Source: Streptomyces halstedii (GTDB lineage Bacteria; Actinomycetota; Actinomycetes; Streptomycetales; Streptomycetaceae). From it: a stretch of 64,000 nt of DNA. The notes below the pieces were generated by a model. The model saw only the letters and a list, made by a program, of their open reading frames with translations. It had not been told where the DNA came from and ran no database searches. The position numbers were made by a program, and so were the translations under genes. This document shows positions 35,601 through 42,759 of the stretch, in pieces (position 1 is the first letter of the stretch; the number at the start of each line of letters is the position of its first letter). The stretch lies in NCBI GenBank assembly GCA_000720535.1, contig JOAZ01000023.1, positions 62,001 through 126,000 on the forward strand, given 5' to 3'.

Positions 35601-36308
35601 CCCATCGCCTGGTGCCAGACCTACCAGGGCGGCCGCTCCTTCTACACCGGCCTCGGCCACACCAAGGAGTCCTACGCCGAACCGGAGTTCCGCGGACACC
35701 TGCTGGGCGGCCTGCGCTACGCCGCCGGACAGGTCAAGGCCAACTGCAAGCCCGACACCGGCTACCGGTCCCTCTTCAACGGCAAGACGCTGGAGGGCTG
35801 GAAGCAGGCCGGTCCCGGGAAGTTCGACATCGTGGACGGTGAGCTCCGCTCCGAGGGCGGCATGGGCCTGCTGACCTACCAGGCCAAGGAACTGTCGTCC
35901 TACTCGCTCACGCTCGACTGGAAGATGACGGGCGACGACAACTCCGGTGTCTTCGTCGGCTTCCCGATGTCGGACGACCCGTGGTCCGCGGTGGACAACG
36001 GGTACGAGGTCCAGATCGACGCCACCGACACGGCGGACCGCACCACCGGCGCGATCTACACCTTCAAGTCGGCGAACATCAAGGCCCGCGACCGGGTCCT
36101 GAGGCCGCCGGGCCAGTGGAACAGCTACGAGATCAAGGTCAAGGGTGAGCGTCTCCAGGTCTTCCTCAACGGGACGAAGATCAACGACTTCACCAACACC
36201 GACCCGGTCCGCAGCCTGAAGGACGGCTACATCGGCCTCCAGAACCACGGAGCCGACGACCATGTGTCCTTCCGCAACATCCAGTTGAAGGAACTGCCCG
36301 CCGGCTAG
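32601..36308 (+). CDS. secreted multidomain sugar-oxidation protein: GSDH-like + PKD + CBM-like + ThuA + DUF1080
   Basis: A 1235-residue exported protein with a signal peptide in residues 1-36. Residues about 52-490 match the glucose/sorbosone dehydrogenase beta-propeller (SLAVLPDRSVLHTARSG, YVGDYGPDAGSADPN). Residues about 502-585 are a PKD domain (YAWDFGDGGTSTAANPTYTY). About 696-820 resemble a carbohydrate-binding (CBM6-like) module. About 828-1045 are ThuA (VLVFSKTGGFRHDSIPEG). About 1053-1235 are DUF1080 (YRSLFNGKTLEGWKQ). DUF1080 proteins hydrolyse 3-keto-glycosides and ThuA belongs to keto-trehalose use, so the protein may oxidise and cleave a disaccharide or glycoside outside the cell; this is inference. 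GTG 32601 has GGAGG 6 nt upstream. Confidence 0.9.
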   Translation: MHRSSRRLRARKSLALLTGGLLAAATLTLGSPAAAAPAGPADATPAAAADDFQQVTLAKGAAETGEPMSLAVLPDRSVLHTARSGELRITDSAGNTRISGTLPVYSHDEEGLQGVGIDPGFAENRAIYLYYAPPLDTPDGDAPENGTAEDFAKYDGVNRLSRFTLDEDGTLDTASEKKVLDIPTTRGMCCHVGGDIDFDAEGNLYLSTGDDSNPFASDGYSPLDDRADRNPAFDARRTSGNTNDLRGKILRIKVSDDGSYTVPEGNLFAPGTDKTRPEIYAMGFRNPFRFSVDQKTGILYVGDYGPDAGSADPNRGPAGQVEFARVTEPGNFGWPYCTGDNDAYNRYDFATGTSGAKFDCAAPKNESRYNTGLVDLPPSQAAWIPYDGPSLPEFGSGSESPMGGPVYRYDADLDSPVKFPEEYDGDFFAGEFGRQWIKRIEQDDDGTVRSINDVPWTGTQIMDMAFGPDGALYVLDYGLSWFGGDENSALYRIENATGGRSPIAEASSNKTSGVAPLKVKFSSEGTTDGDGDPLTYAWDFGDGGTSTAANPTYTYKKNGTYTATVTAEDPTGRTGSASVHITVGNTAPVVEMHFPSDGQLFEFGDAVPFKVTVTDPEDGTVDCSKVEVKFTLGHDSHGHDMTTEHGCEGTIKTAMEGGHDPNANIYGGISASYTDGGGGGQAALTGSDQAKLQPRHRQAEHFDRSSGITTPSKTSAHGGRTVGDIHNDDWISFTPYILDGATKLTARTSSAGAGGFLEVRTGSPTGKILGSAPVPVTGSWDTFQDIDVPLRGAPKKATELFLVFKGGDGALYDVDDFELSDSPVDKTAKRVLVFSKTGGFRHDSIPEGIAALKELGKGSNITVDSTEEAGQFTTSNLARYDAVAFLSTTGDILNADQKKAFENFVSTGGGYMGIHAAADTEYDWEFYGGLVGAYFSSHPQIQSATVRVENHDHPATAHMDDAWEHTDEWYNYRTNPRDKAQILATVDETTYDGGTMKGDHPIAWCQTYQGGRSFYTGLGHTKESYAEPEFRGHLLGGLRYAAGQVKANCKPDTGYRSLFNGKTLEGWKQAGPGKFDIVDGELRSEGGMGLLTYQAKELSSYSLTLDWKMTGDDNSGVFVGFPMSDDPWSAVDNGYEVQIDATDTADRTTGAIYTFKSANIKARDRVLRPPGQWNSYEIKVKGERLQVFLNGTKINDFTNTDPVRSLKDGYIGLQNHGADDHVSFRNIQLKELPAG

Positions 36309-36500
36309 GCGCTCCACCTCCGGGGGCACCCCCGCCGACGGCGGGCGAGGACGCCCGGTCTCCCCGCCCGCCGACGGTGGGCGGGGGGCCACCGCTCCTT
36401 CGTCCGCCGTCGGCCGGGGGCCACCGCTCTTCCGTCCGTCGGAGGCGGGAGGCTCCGGTTCTTCCGTCCGTCGTCGGGCGGGGAGGCACATCCGTTCCGT
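36309..36500. repeat. imperfect GC-rich repeats in the gap before the Ebo-like operon
   Basis: The 302-bp gap 36309-36610 contains four or five imperfect copies of a unit of about 36 bp built on CCGTCGGGCGGGGAGGC, several able to form small hairpins. The last copy forms the terminator at 36501. No gene is seen. Confidence 0.6.
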
Positions 36501-36543
36501 CCGCCGTCGGGCGGGGAGGCACCTTCTTCCCGCCCGACGGCGG
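36501..36543 (+). terminator. hairpin terminator between secreted-protein gene and Ebo-like operon
   Basis: A perfect 15-bp stem, CCGCCGTCGGGCGGG paired with CCCGCCCGACGGCGG, has a 13-nt loop. It lies 68 bp before the first gene of the next operon. Confidence 0.75.
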
Positions 36544-36610
36544 GGACGGGAGCGCCGCCGCCCGCCCCCGTCACCACATCCCACCCCGTCCCACCCCTGG
36601 GAGGCCGCCC

Positions 36611-37729
36611 GTGTCCGCACAGGCCGTTCGTACCGGAATCTGGTTCATCGGAGCACGCGGCTCCGTCGCCACCACCGCCACCGCGGGATGCGCCGCCATC
36701 GCGGCGGGACTCCACCCGGCGACCGGCATGGTCACCGAGACCCCGCCCTTCGCCGGCAGCGGACTGCCACCCCTGACCTCCCTCGTCTTCGGCGGCCACG
36801 ACACCCTCGACTGCCCCCTGCCCAAACGCGCCGAGGCCCTGGAGGCCGGCGGGGTGCTCCCGGGCGGACTGTCCGCCGCCGTGACCGCCGAACTCGCCGC
36901 CGCGGAAGCCGAGATACGCCCCGGCGGGCCGCTGCCCGGCGACAGCCGTACCGACGACGAACTGATCGCGGCCTTCGCCGCCGACCTCACCGGCTTCACC
37001 CGCCGCCACGCGCTCGCCCGCACCGTCGTCGTCAACGTGGCCTCCACCGAACCCGCCCCCGGCGCGGACGACACCCGCCTGCCCGCCAGCTCCCTCTACG
37101 CGGCCGCCGCGCTGCGGGCCGGCTGCCCGTACGTCAACTTCACCCCCTCCACCGGACTGCACAGCCCGCGCCTGCGGGAGGCCGCCGCGGCGGGCGGCCC
37201 GCCCCACGCCGGACGCGACGGCAAGACCGGCCAGACCCTGCTGCGCTCCGTGCTCGCGCCGATGTTCGTCCAGCGCGCCCTGCCGGTGCGCGCCTGGTCG
37301 GGGACGAACCTGCTGGGCGGCGGCGACGGTGCGGCCCTCGCCGACCCGGCCGCCGCCGCCGCGAAGAACGCGGGCAAGGAACGCGTACTCGCCGACACGT
37401 TCGGCACCGCGCCCGAGGGCGAGGTGCACATCGACGACGTCCCGGCGATGGGGGACTGGAAGACGGCCTGGGACCACATCGCGTTCGACGGCTTCCTCGG
37501 CTCGCGGATGATCCTCCAGACGATCTGGCAGGGCTGCGACTCCGCCCTGGCGGCCCCGCTGGTCCTGGACCTCGCCCGGCTGCTGGCCCGCGCCCACGAA
37601 GCGGGCCTGAGCGGGCCCCGGCCCGAGCTGGGCTTCTACTTCAAGGACCCCGACGGAGGCCCCGCCGCGCTGGGCGAGCAGTACGCGGCCCTGCTGGACT
37701 TCGCCGGCCGGCTGCGGGCGGCGGAATGA
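36611..37729 (+). CDS. myo-inositol-1-phosphate-synthase-family protein
   Basis: A 372-residue NAD-dependent enzyme of the inositol-phosphate synthase family, which cyclises glucose-6-phosphate to a carbocyclic inositol phosphate through a transient oxidation. The dinucleotide motif is WFIGARGSVATTATAGC at about residue 11. Also present are VVVNVASTEP, CPYVNFTPSTG, and the hallmark HAGRDGKTGQTLLRSVLAPMF near residue 200, then WSGTNLLGGGDG and an NAG-containing helix. Because it opens an Ebo gene run, its product may be a carbocyclic precursor for that pathway. GTG 36611 has GGGAGG 6 nt upstream. The UbiA-like gene overlaps its stop (ATGA). Confidence 0.88.
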   Translation: MSAQAVRTGIWFIGARGSVATTATAGCAAIAAGLHPATGMVTETPPFAGSGLPPLTSLVFGGHDTLDCPLPKRAEALEAGGVLPGGLSAAVTAELAAAEAEIRPGGPLPGDSRTDDELIAAFAADLTGFTRRHALARTVVVNVASTEPAPGADDTRLPASSLYAAAALRAGCPYVNFTPSTGLHSPRLREAAAAGGPPHAGRDGKTGQTLLRSVLAPMFVQRALPVRAWSGTNLLGGGDGAALADPAAAAAKNAGKERVLADTFGTAPEGEVHIDDVPAMGDWKTAWDHIAFDGFLGSRMILQTIWQGCDSALAAPLVLDLARLLARAHEAGLSGPRPELGFYFKDPDGGPAALGEQYAALLDFAGRLRAAE

Positions 37730-39024
37730 GGCCGCCGCGTCTGCTCCTGGCGCTCACGGGCGCGGCGGCCGTCGGTCTGGTCGGCGTCCGCGCCGCCCGC
37801 GCGGCGGCGCCCTCGGTCCGCCTGTCCGGTGCGGGCGGGACTGCGCCCGCACCGGACAGGCCCCGCACCCGGCACACCCCGCGGGCCTGGGCGGAACTGC
37901 TCCGGGTCTCCGCGCTGTTCACCGTCCCGGGCGACGCGCTGGCCGGTGCCGCCGCCGCGGGCCGGAGCCCCGGCCGGGGCACGGCGCTCGCGGTCGGCGC
38001 CTCGCTGTGCCTGTACGAGGCGGGGATGGCGCTCAACGACTGGGCGGACCGCGACGAGGACGCCGTGGACCGCCCGCACCGCCCGATCCCCTCCGGTCGT
38101 ATCGCCCCCGGGGCCGCCCTCGCGGCGGCGGGCGCGCTGACGGCGGCGGGCCTGGGCCTGGCGGCCCGCGCGGGACGGCCCGCCCTGACGGTGGCCACCG
38201 GCCTGGCGGCCACCGTCTGGGCGTACGACCTGCGCCTGAAACACACCCCGGCGGGCCCGGCAGCCATGGCCACCGCCCGCGCCCTGGACCTGCTGCTCGG
38301 CGCGGTGGCGACGGGGGACCGGGACCGGCCGGCGGGCGGCCCGGTACGGCGGTCGGCCGCCGCCTCTGCCGGTCCCCTCCGGGTCTCCACCTCCGGCTCC
38401 CGCTCAGTCGCCGTTTCCGGCTCAGGCTCTGTTGCCGTTTCCCGTTCCCGTTCCCGTTCCGGTTCCGGTTCCGGTTCGGGTTTCGCCCTCGGTTCCGGTG
38501 CGGGTTCCGGTGCGCACGGGCGGAGAGACGTGGGCGCGGGCGCCTCCGGGAGGCGGTCGGTCGCGCGGTACGGTCCGGCCGTCCCGGCCGCGCTGGCGCT
38601 CGGCGCGCACACCTACGCGGTCACCGCCGTCTCCCGCCACGAGGCGCGAGGCGGCTCCACCGCCGTGCCCCTCGCCTCCCTCGCCGCGACGGCGGCCCTC
38701 GGCGCCGCCGTCGTACGCGGACACATGAGACCGCCCGGAGCACCGTCCGGCCTGGGGGCGCCTGGGGCGGCGGACCCCTGCCGGGGGCTCCTCCTCACCG
38801 CGCTGACCGGCGCCTACCTGCGTACCGCCGGGCCTCCGCTCCTGCACGCCGCCCTCAACCCGTCCCCGCCCCTCACCCAGCGCGCCGTCGGCGGCGGCAT
38901 CCGCGCCATGATCCCGCTCCAGGCGGCGCTGGCGGCCAGGGCCGGAGCGCCGCTGACCGGGCTCGCCGTCATGGGCCTCGCCCCCCTCGCCCGCACCCTC
39001 GCACGGAAGGTGAGCCCGACATGA
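37726..39024 (+). CDS. eboC: UbiA-like prenyltransferase EboC with Ser/Gly/Arg insertion
   Basis: A 432-residue polytopic membrane protein of the UbiA superfamily. The first Asp-rich, Mg-prenyl-diphosphate motif is clear: LNDWADRDEDAVDRPHRPIPSG at about residue 104. A second region (VWAYDLRLKHTP) lies near 165. UbiA enzymes attach an isoprenoid chain to a polar acceptor in the membrane. Residues about 205-275 are a low-complexity Ser/Gly/Arg insertion of repeated codons, absent from normal UbiA proteins and likely a disordered loop. Both gene ends overlap neighbours by 4 nt. The EboC label rests on the gene context (EboA, EboB, EboE and EboF downstream). Confidence 0.8.
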   Translation: MRPPRLLLALTGAAAVGLVGVRAARAAAPSVRLSGAGGTAPAPDRPRTRHTPRAWAELLRVSALFTVPGDALAGAAAAGRSPGRGTALAVGASLCLYEAGMALNDWADRDEDAVDRPHRPIPSGRIAPGAALAAAGALTAAGLGLAARAGRPALTVATGLAATVWAYDLRLKHTPAGPAAMATARALDLLLGAVATGDRDRPAGGPVRRSAAASAGPLRVSTSGSRSVAVSGSGSVAVSRSRSRSGSGSGSGFALGSGAGSGAHGRRDVGAGASGRRSVARYGPAVPAALALGAHTYAVTAVSRHEARGGSTAVPLASLAATAALGAAVVRGHMRPPGAPSGLGAPGAADPCRGLLLTALTGAYLRTAGPPLLHAALNPSPPLTQRAVGGGIRAMIPLQAALAARAGAPLTGLAVMGLAPLARTLARKVSPT

Positions 39025-40061
39025 CCCTGCGCCTCGGCTACGGCACCAACGGCCTGACCGACCTCCGCCTGGACGACGCCCTCGGGCTCCTGGCCGACCT
39101 CGGGTACGACGGAGTGGGGCTGACGCTCGATCACATGCATCTGGACCCCCTCGCCCCGGACGTCGCCGCCCGCACCCGGCACGTGGCCCGCAGACTCGGC
39201 GCGCTGGGCCTCGGGGTCACGGTGGAGACGGGCGCCCGTTACGTCCTCGATCCGCGCCGCAAGCACGGACCCTCCCTCCTCGACCCGGACCCCGAAGCCC
39301 GCGCGGCCCGCACCGCCCTGCTCGTCCGGGCCGTGGACATCGCCGCCGAACTGGGCGCACACGCCGTGCACTGCTTCAGCGGCATCGCCCCACCCGGCAC
39401 CGGCGCAGGTCCGGACACCGGCGTGGGCACCGGCGCGGGCGCACGCGCTGACGCAGGCACCACAGCAGTCGGCACGGCAGGCACCGGCACCACAGCAGTC
39501 GGCACGGCAGGCACCGGCACCACAGCAGTCGGCACGGCAGGCACCGGCACGACAGCCGCCGCCGCGACGGCCACCGCCACCGCCTGGCACCGGCTGACCG
39601 AGGCCCTCGGTCCCGTCCTGGACGCCGCCACCCGCGCGGGCATACCCCTCGCCATCGAACCGGAACCCGGCCACCTCCTCGCCACGCTCGCCGACTTCCA
39701 CCACCTGCGCACCCTCCTCGGAGACCCGGACGCCCTCGGGCTCACCCTCGACATCGGCCACTGCCAGTGCCTGGAGCCAGCCCCGCCCACGACCTGCGTC
39801 GAGGAGGCCGCGCCCTGGCTGCGGCACGTCCAGATCGAGGACATGCGGCGCGACATCCACGAACACCTCCCCTTCGGCGACGGCGAGATCGACTTCCCGC
39901 CGGTCCTCGACGCCCTCGCCGCCACCGGCTACGACGGCCTCACGGTCGTCGAACTGCCCCGCCACTCCCACGCGGGCCCCGACCTCGCCCGCAGCTCCCT
40001 CGGCTTCCTGCGCGACGCGGCGGCCCGCACGACGCGGAACGAGGTGACCGCCCCGTGCTGA
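39021..40061 (+). CDS. sugar phosphate isomerase/epimerase-family TIM-barrel protein with VNTR insertion
   Basis: A 346-residue xylose-isomerase-like TIM-barrel protein (starts TLRLGYGTNGLTDLRLDDAL). The metal ligands are recognisable: Glu in PLAIEPEPGHLL, Asp/His in LTLDIGHCQC, His in LRHVQIEDMRRDIHEH, and Glu in LTVVELPRHSH. Residues about 130-180 are a Gly/Thr/Ala insertion made by three 30-bp DNA repeats, placed between barrel strands. Members convert keto-sugars or cyclitols (for example inosose isomerisation), which fits a product of the cyclase two genes upstream. Four-base overlaps link it to eboC, and a 7-bp overlap to eboA. Confidence 0.85.
   Translation: MTLRLGYGTNGLTDLRLDDALGLLADLGYDGVGLTLDHMHLDPLAPDVAARTRHVARRLGALGLGVTVETGARYVLDPRRKHGPSLLDPDPEARAARTALLVRAVDIAAELGAHAVHCFSGIAPPGTGAGPDTGVGTGAGARADAGTTAVGTAGTGTTAVGTAGTGTTAVGTAGTGTTAAAATATATAWHRLTEALGPVLDAATRAGIPLAIEPEPGHLLATLADFHHLRTLLGDPDALGLTLDIGHCQCLEPAPPTTCVEEAAPWLRHVQIEDMRRDIHEHLPFGDGEIDFPPVLDALAATGYDGLTVVELPRHSHAGPDLARSSLGFLRDAAARTTRNEVTAPC
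39461..39550 (+). repeat. three 30-bp tandem repeats inside the isomerase gene
   Basis: Copies start at 39461, 39491 and 39521. The unit begins CACAGCAGTCGGCACGGCAG and is in frame, adding GTTAVGTAGT per copy. The repeats are nearly identical at DNA level, so they are recent and probably variable between strains. Confidence 0.9.
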
Positions 40062-40732
40062 CCACCCGCGAGGAGCTCGACGACCGCCTCCCCGGGGCGG
40101 CGAGAGCCTGGCTCGACGAGGCGCTCGCCGAAGCCGCGCACGCCACCGACCGCCCCGACACCGGCACCGGCACCCCCGACCGCCCGGACACCGGCAACCC
40201 GCCATCGGGCACCGGCACCGGCAACCCGCCCTGGGAGACGCGGTTCGCCTCGGCCGGACGCCACTGCGGGACGGAGCACGCCGACGCCGTACGCGCCCTG
40301 CTGCTCATCGAGGCCCGGCCCGCGGCTCCCGACCTGGCCCGGCTCTACGCACAGGGCACCGCGGCCGAACGCCGGGCCGTCCTGCTCACTCTGCACCGGC
40401 TCGACCTCGGGTCCGCCGCCCTGACGCTGGTCGAGGACGCCCTGCGCACCAACGACACCCGGCTGGTGGCCGCCGCCGTCGGCCCGTACGCCGCCGCCCA
40501 CCTCGACGCGCACGGCTGGCGGCACGCCATCCTGAAGTGCCTCTTCACCGAGGTGCCCGTCGAGGCCGTCGCCGCGCTCGCCGACCGTGCCCGGGGCGAC
40601 GCCGAACTCGCCCGCATGCTCCACGACTTCGCCGCCGAACGCACCGCCGCCGGCCGCCCCGTACCGGCCGACCTGCGCACCGTCCTCGCCCTCACGGCCA
40701 CCCCGGCCGCCGCCCCCACGGAGGAGTCCTGA
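40055..40732 (+). CDS. eboA: EboA-family protein
   Basis: A 225-residue soluble protein; the start is GTG 40055 with GAGGTGA 8 nt upstream, overlapping the preceding gene by 7 bp. It is helical, with repeated helix pairs (RALLLIEARPAAPDLARLYAQGTAAERRAVLLTLHRLDLG and LVEDALRTNDTRLVAAAVGPYAAAHLDAHGWRHAILKCLFTEVPVE). These match the EboA domain, which has no known activity but always accompanies EboB-EboF. A 25-residue Gly/Thr/Pro insertion follows the first helix. In cyanobacteria ebo genes are needed for export or maturation of scytonemin precursors. Confidence 0.82.
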   Translation: MLTTREELDDRLPGAARAWLDEALAEAAHATDRPDTGTGTPDRPDTGNPPSGTGTGNPPWETRFASAGRHCGTEHADAVRALLLIEARPAAPDLARLYAQGTAAERRAVLLTLHRLDLGSAALTLVEDALRTNDTRLVAAAVGPYAAAHLDAHGWRHAILKCLFTEVPVEAVAALADRARGDAELARMLHDFAAERTAAGRPVPADLRTVLALTATPAAAPTEES

Positions 40733-41580
40733 TGCGCATCTTCGACCCCCACATCCACATGACCTCCCGCACCACGGACGACTACCAGGCGATGTACGAC
40801 TCCGGGGTCCGCGCCCTCGTCGAACCCGCCTTCTGGCTCGGCCAGCCCCGTACCTCGCCCGCCAGCTTCTACGACTACTTCGACGCGCTCCTCGGCTGGG
40901 AGCCCTTCCGCGCCTCCCAGTACGGCATCGCCCACCACTGCACGCTCGCCCTCAATCCCAAGGAGGCGAACGACCCCCGCTGCACCCCCGTCCTCGACGC
41001 CCTGCCCCGCTATCTCGTCAAGGACTCCGTCGTCGCCGTCGGTGAGATCGGCTACGACTCCATGACCCCCGCCGAGGACACCGCCCTCGCCGCACAGCTC
41101 CAGCTCGCCGCCGACCACGGGCTGCCCGCACTCGTCCACACCCCGCACCGCGACAAGCTCGCCGGGCTGCGCCGCACCATCGACGCCGTCCGCGAATCCG
41201 CCCTCGCCCCGGAACGCGTCCTGCTCGACCACCTCAACGAGACGACCGTGCGGGACGCCCTCGACAGCGGGTGCTGGGCCGGCTTCTCCATCTACCCGGA
41301 CACCAAGATGGACGAGGACCGCATGGTGACGGTCCTGCGGAACCACGGCACCGACCGCGTCCTCGTCAACTCAGCCGCCGACTGGGGGAGGAGCGACCCG
41401 CTGAAGACCCGTAAGGTCGCGGACGCCATGCTGAAGGCGGGCTTCGACGAGGACGAGGTCGACAAGGTCCTCTGGCGCAACCCCGTCGCCTTCTACGGTC
41501 AGAGCGGCCGCCTCCAGCTCGACATCGCCGCCCCCGACCCCCTCCACGAGGGCAACTCCATCCTCCGCGGCGGGGAGTGA
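40732..41580 (+). CDS. eboB: TatD-like metal-dependent hydrolase EboB
   Basis: A 282-residue amidohydrolase-superfamily protein. The N-terminal HxH metal site is FDPHIHMTSRTTDDY. Further ligands are Glu in VVAVGEIGYDS, His in PALVHTPHRDK, His in VLLDHLNETT and Asp/Asn in VLVNSAADWGRSD. It belongs to the TatD/EboB branch. Its start codon overlaps the eboA stop by one base (TGATG). The substrate within the Ebo pathway is unknown. Confidence 0.86.
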   Translation: MRIFDPHIHMTSRTTDDYQAMYDSGVRALVEPAFWLGQPRTSPASFYDYFDALLGWEPFRASQYGIAHHCTLALNPKEANDPRCTPVLDALPRYLVKDSVVAVGEIGYDSMTPAEDTALAAQLQLAADHGLPALVHTPHRDKLAGLRRTIDAVRESALAPERVLLDHLNETTVRDALDSGCWAGFSIYPDTKMDEDRMVTVLRNHGTDRVLVNSAADWGRSDPLKTRKVADAMLKAGFDEDEVDKVLWRNPVAFYGQSGRLQLDIAAPDPLHEGNSILRGGE

Positions 41581-41583
41581 GCG

Positions 41584-42759
41584 ATGCGCTTCCGCCACCC
41601 CGACGGCACCACCGTCCACCTGGCGTACTGCACCAACGTGCACCCCGCCGAAACCCTCGACGGCGTCCGCGCCCAACTCCGCGACCACTGCGAACCCGTA
41701 CGCAGACGGCTCGGCCGGGACCGCCTCGGTATCGGCCTCTGGCTCGCCAAGGAAGCCGCCCGCACCCTGGTCAACGACCCCTCCGCCCTCCGCGCGCTGC
41801 GCGCCGAACTCGACCACCGGGGCCTGGAGGTCGTCACCCTCAACGGCTTCCCGTACGAAGGGTTCGGCGCCGAGGAGGTCAAGTACCGGGTCTATCAACC
41901 GGACTGGACGCACCCCGACCGGCTCGCCCACACCACCGACCTGGCCCGGCTGCTGGCCGCGCTCCTCCCCGAGGACGTCACCCACGGCAGCGTCTCCACC
42001 CTGCCGATCGCCTGGCGCACCCCGTACGCCACCGACCCCGCCGCGGCCGTCACCGCGCGCAAGGCCCTCACCGCCCTCGCCCAGCGCCTCGACGCCCTCG
42101 CCGAGCTGACCGGCAAATCCGTCACGATCGGCCTCGAACCCGAACCCGGCTGCACCGTCGAGACCACCGCCGACGCCATCGCCCCGCTCACCGCGGTCGG
42201 CCACGACCGCATCGGCGTCTGCGTCGACACCTGCCACCTCGCCACCTCCTTCGAGGACCCCGACACCGCGCTGGACGCCCTGCACACCGCGGGCATCCCC
42301 GTGGCCAAGGCACAGCTCTCCGCCGCCCTGCACGCCGAACACCCCCACCTGCCCGAGGTACGAGAAGCCCTGGCCGCCTTCGCCGAACCCCGCTTCCTGC
42401 ACCAGACCCGCACCCTCACCGCCGCCGGACTGCGCGGCACCGACGACCTCGACGAAGCCCTCGCCGGGGTGTCGCTGCCCGACAGCACCCCGTGGCGCTC
42501 CCACTTCCACGTCCCCCTGCACGCCCCTCCCGCACCCCCGCTCACCTCCACGCTCCCCGTACTGGAGAGCGTCCTCACCCGGCTGGTCGGCGGGCCCGTG
42601 CCCCTCACCCGGCACCTCGAAGTCGAGACGTACACCTGGCAGGCACTCCCGGCCGAGCTGCGGCCTAGAACCCGGGCCCAGCTCGCCGACGGCATCGCCG
42701 CCGAACTCACCCTCGCCCGCGACCTCCTGACCGACCTCGGACTCAAGGAACTGCCGTGA
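41584..42759 (+). CDS. eboE: metabolite traffic protein EboE (TIM-barrel)
   Basis: A 391-residue protein that opens RFRHPDGTTVHLAYCTNVHPAETLDGV, the characteristic EboE start. It contains metal-ligand-like motifs of the xylose-isomerase barrel: LEPEPGCTVETTADAI, GVCVDTCHLATSFEDP and HFHVPLHAPP. EboE is required with EboC for ebo-dependent metabolite trafficking in cyanobacteria and eustigmatophyte symbionts; its reaction is not known. It begins 3 bp after the eboB stop, with the Shine-Dalgarno sequence GCGGGGAG in the eboB end. Confidence 0.88.
   Translation: MRFRHPDGTTVHLAYCTNVHPAETLDGVRAQLRDHCEPVRRRLGRDRLGIGLWLAKEAARTLVNDPSALRALRAELDHRGLEVVTLNGFPYEGFGAEEVKYRVYQPDWTHPDRLAHTTDLARLLAALLPEDVTHGSVSTLPIAWRTPYATDPAAAVTARKALTALAQRLDALAELTGKSVTIGLEPEPGCTVETTADAIAPLTAVGHDRIGVCVDTCHLATSFEDPDTALDALHTAGIPVAKAQLSAALHAEHPHLPEVREALAAFAEPRFLHQTRTLTAAGLRGTDDLDEALAGVSLPDSTPWRSHFHVPLHAPPAPPLTSTLPVLESVLTRLVGGPVPLTRHLEVETYTWQALPAELRPRTRAQLADGIAAELTLARDLLTDLGLKELP

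Noticed and set aside
32637..36620. Very long minus-strand frame (over 1300 codons) opposite the secreted multidomain protein
   Set aside because: It is the antisense of a well-supported gene. High GC at third positions leaves the opposite strand free of stops; the translation is Val/Gly/Arg-rich without family motifs.
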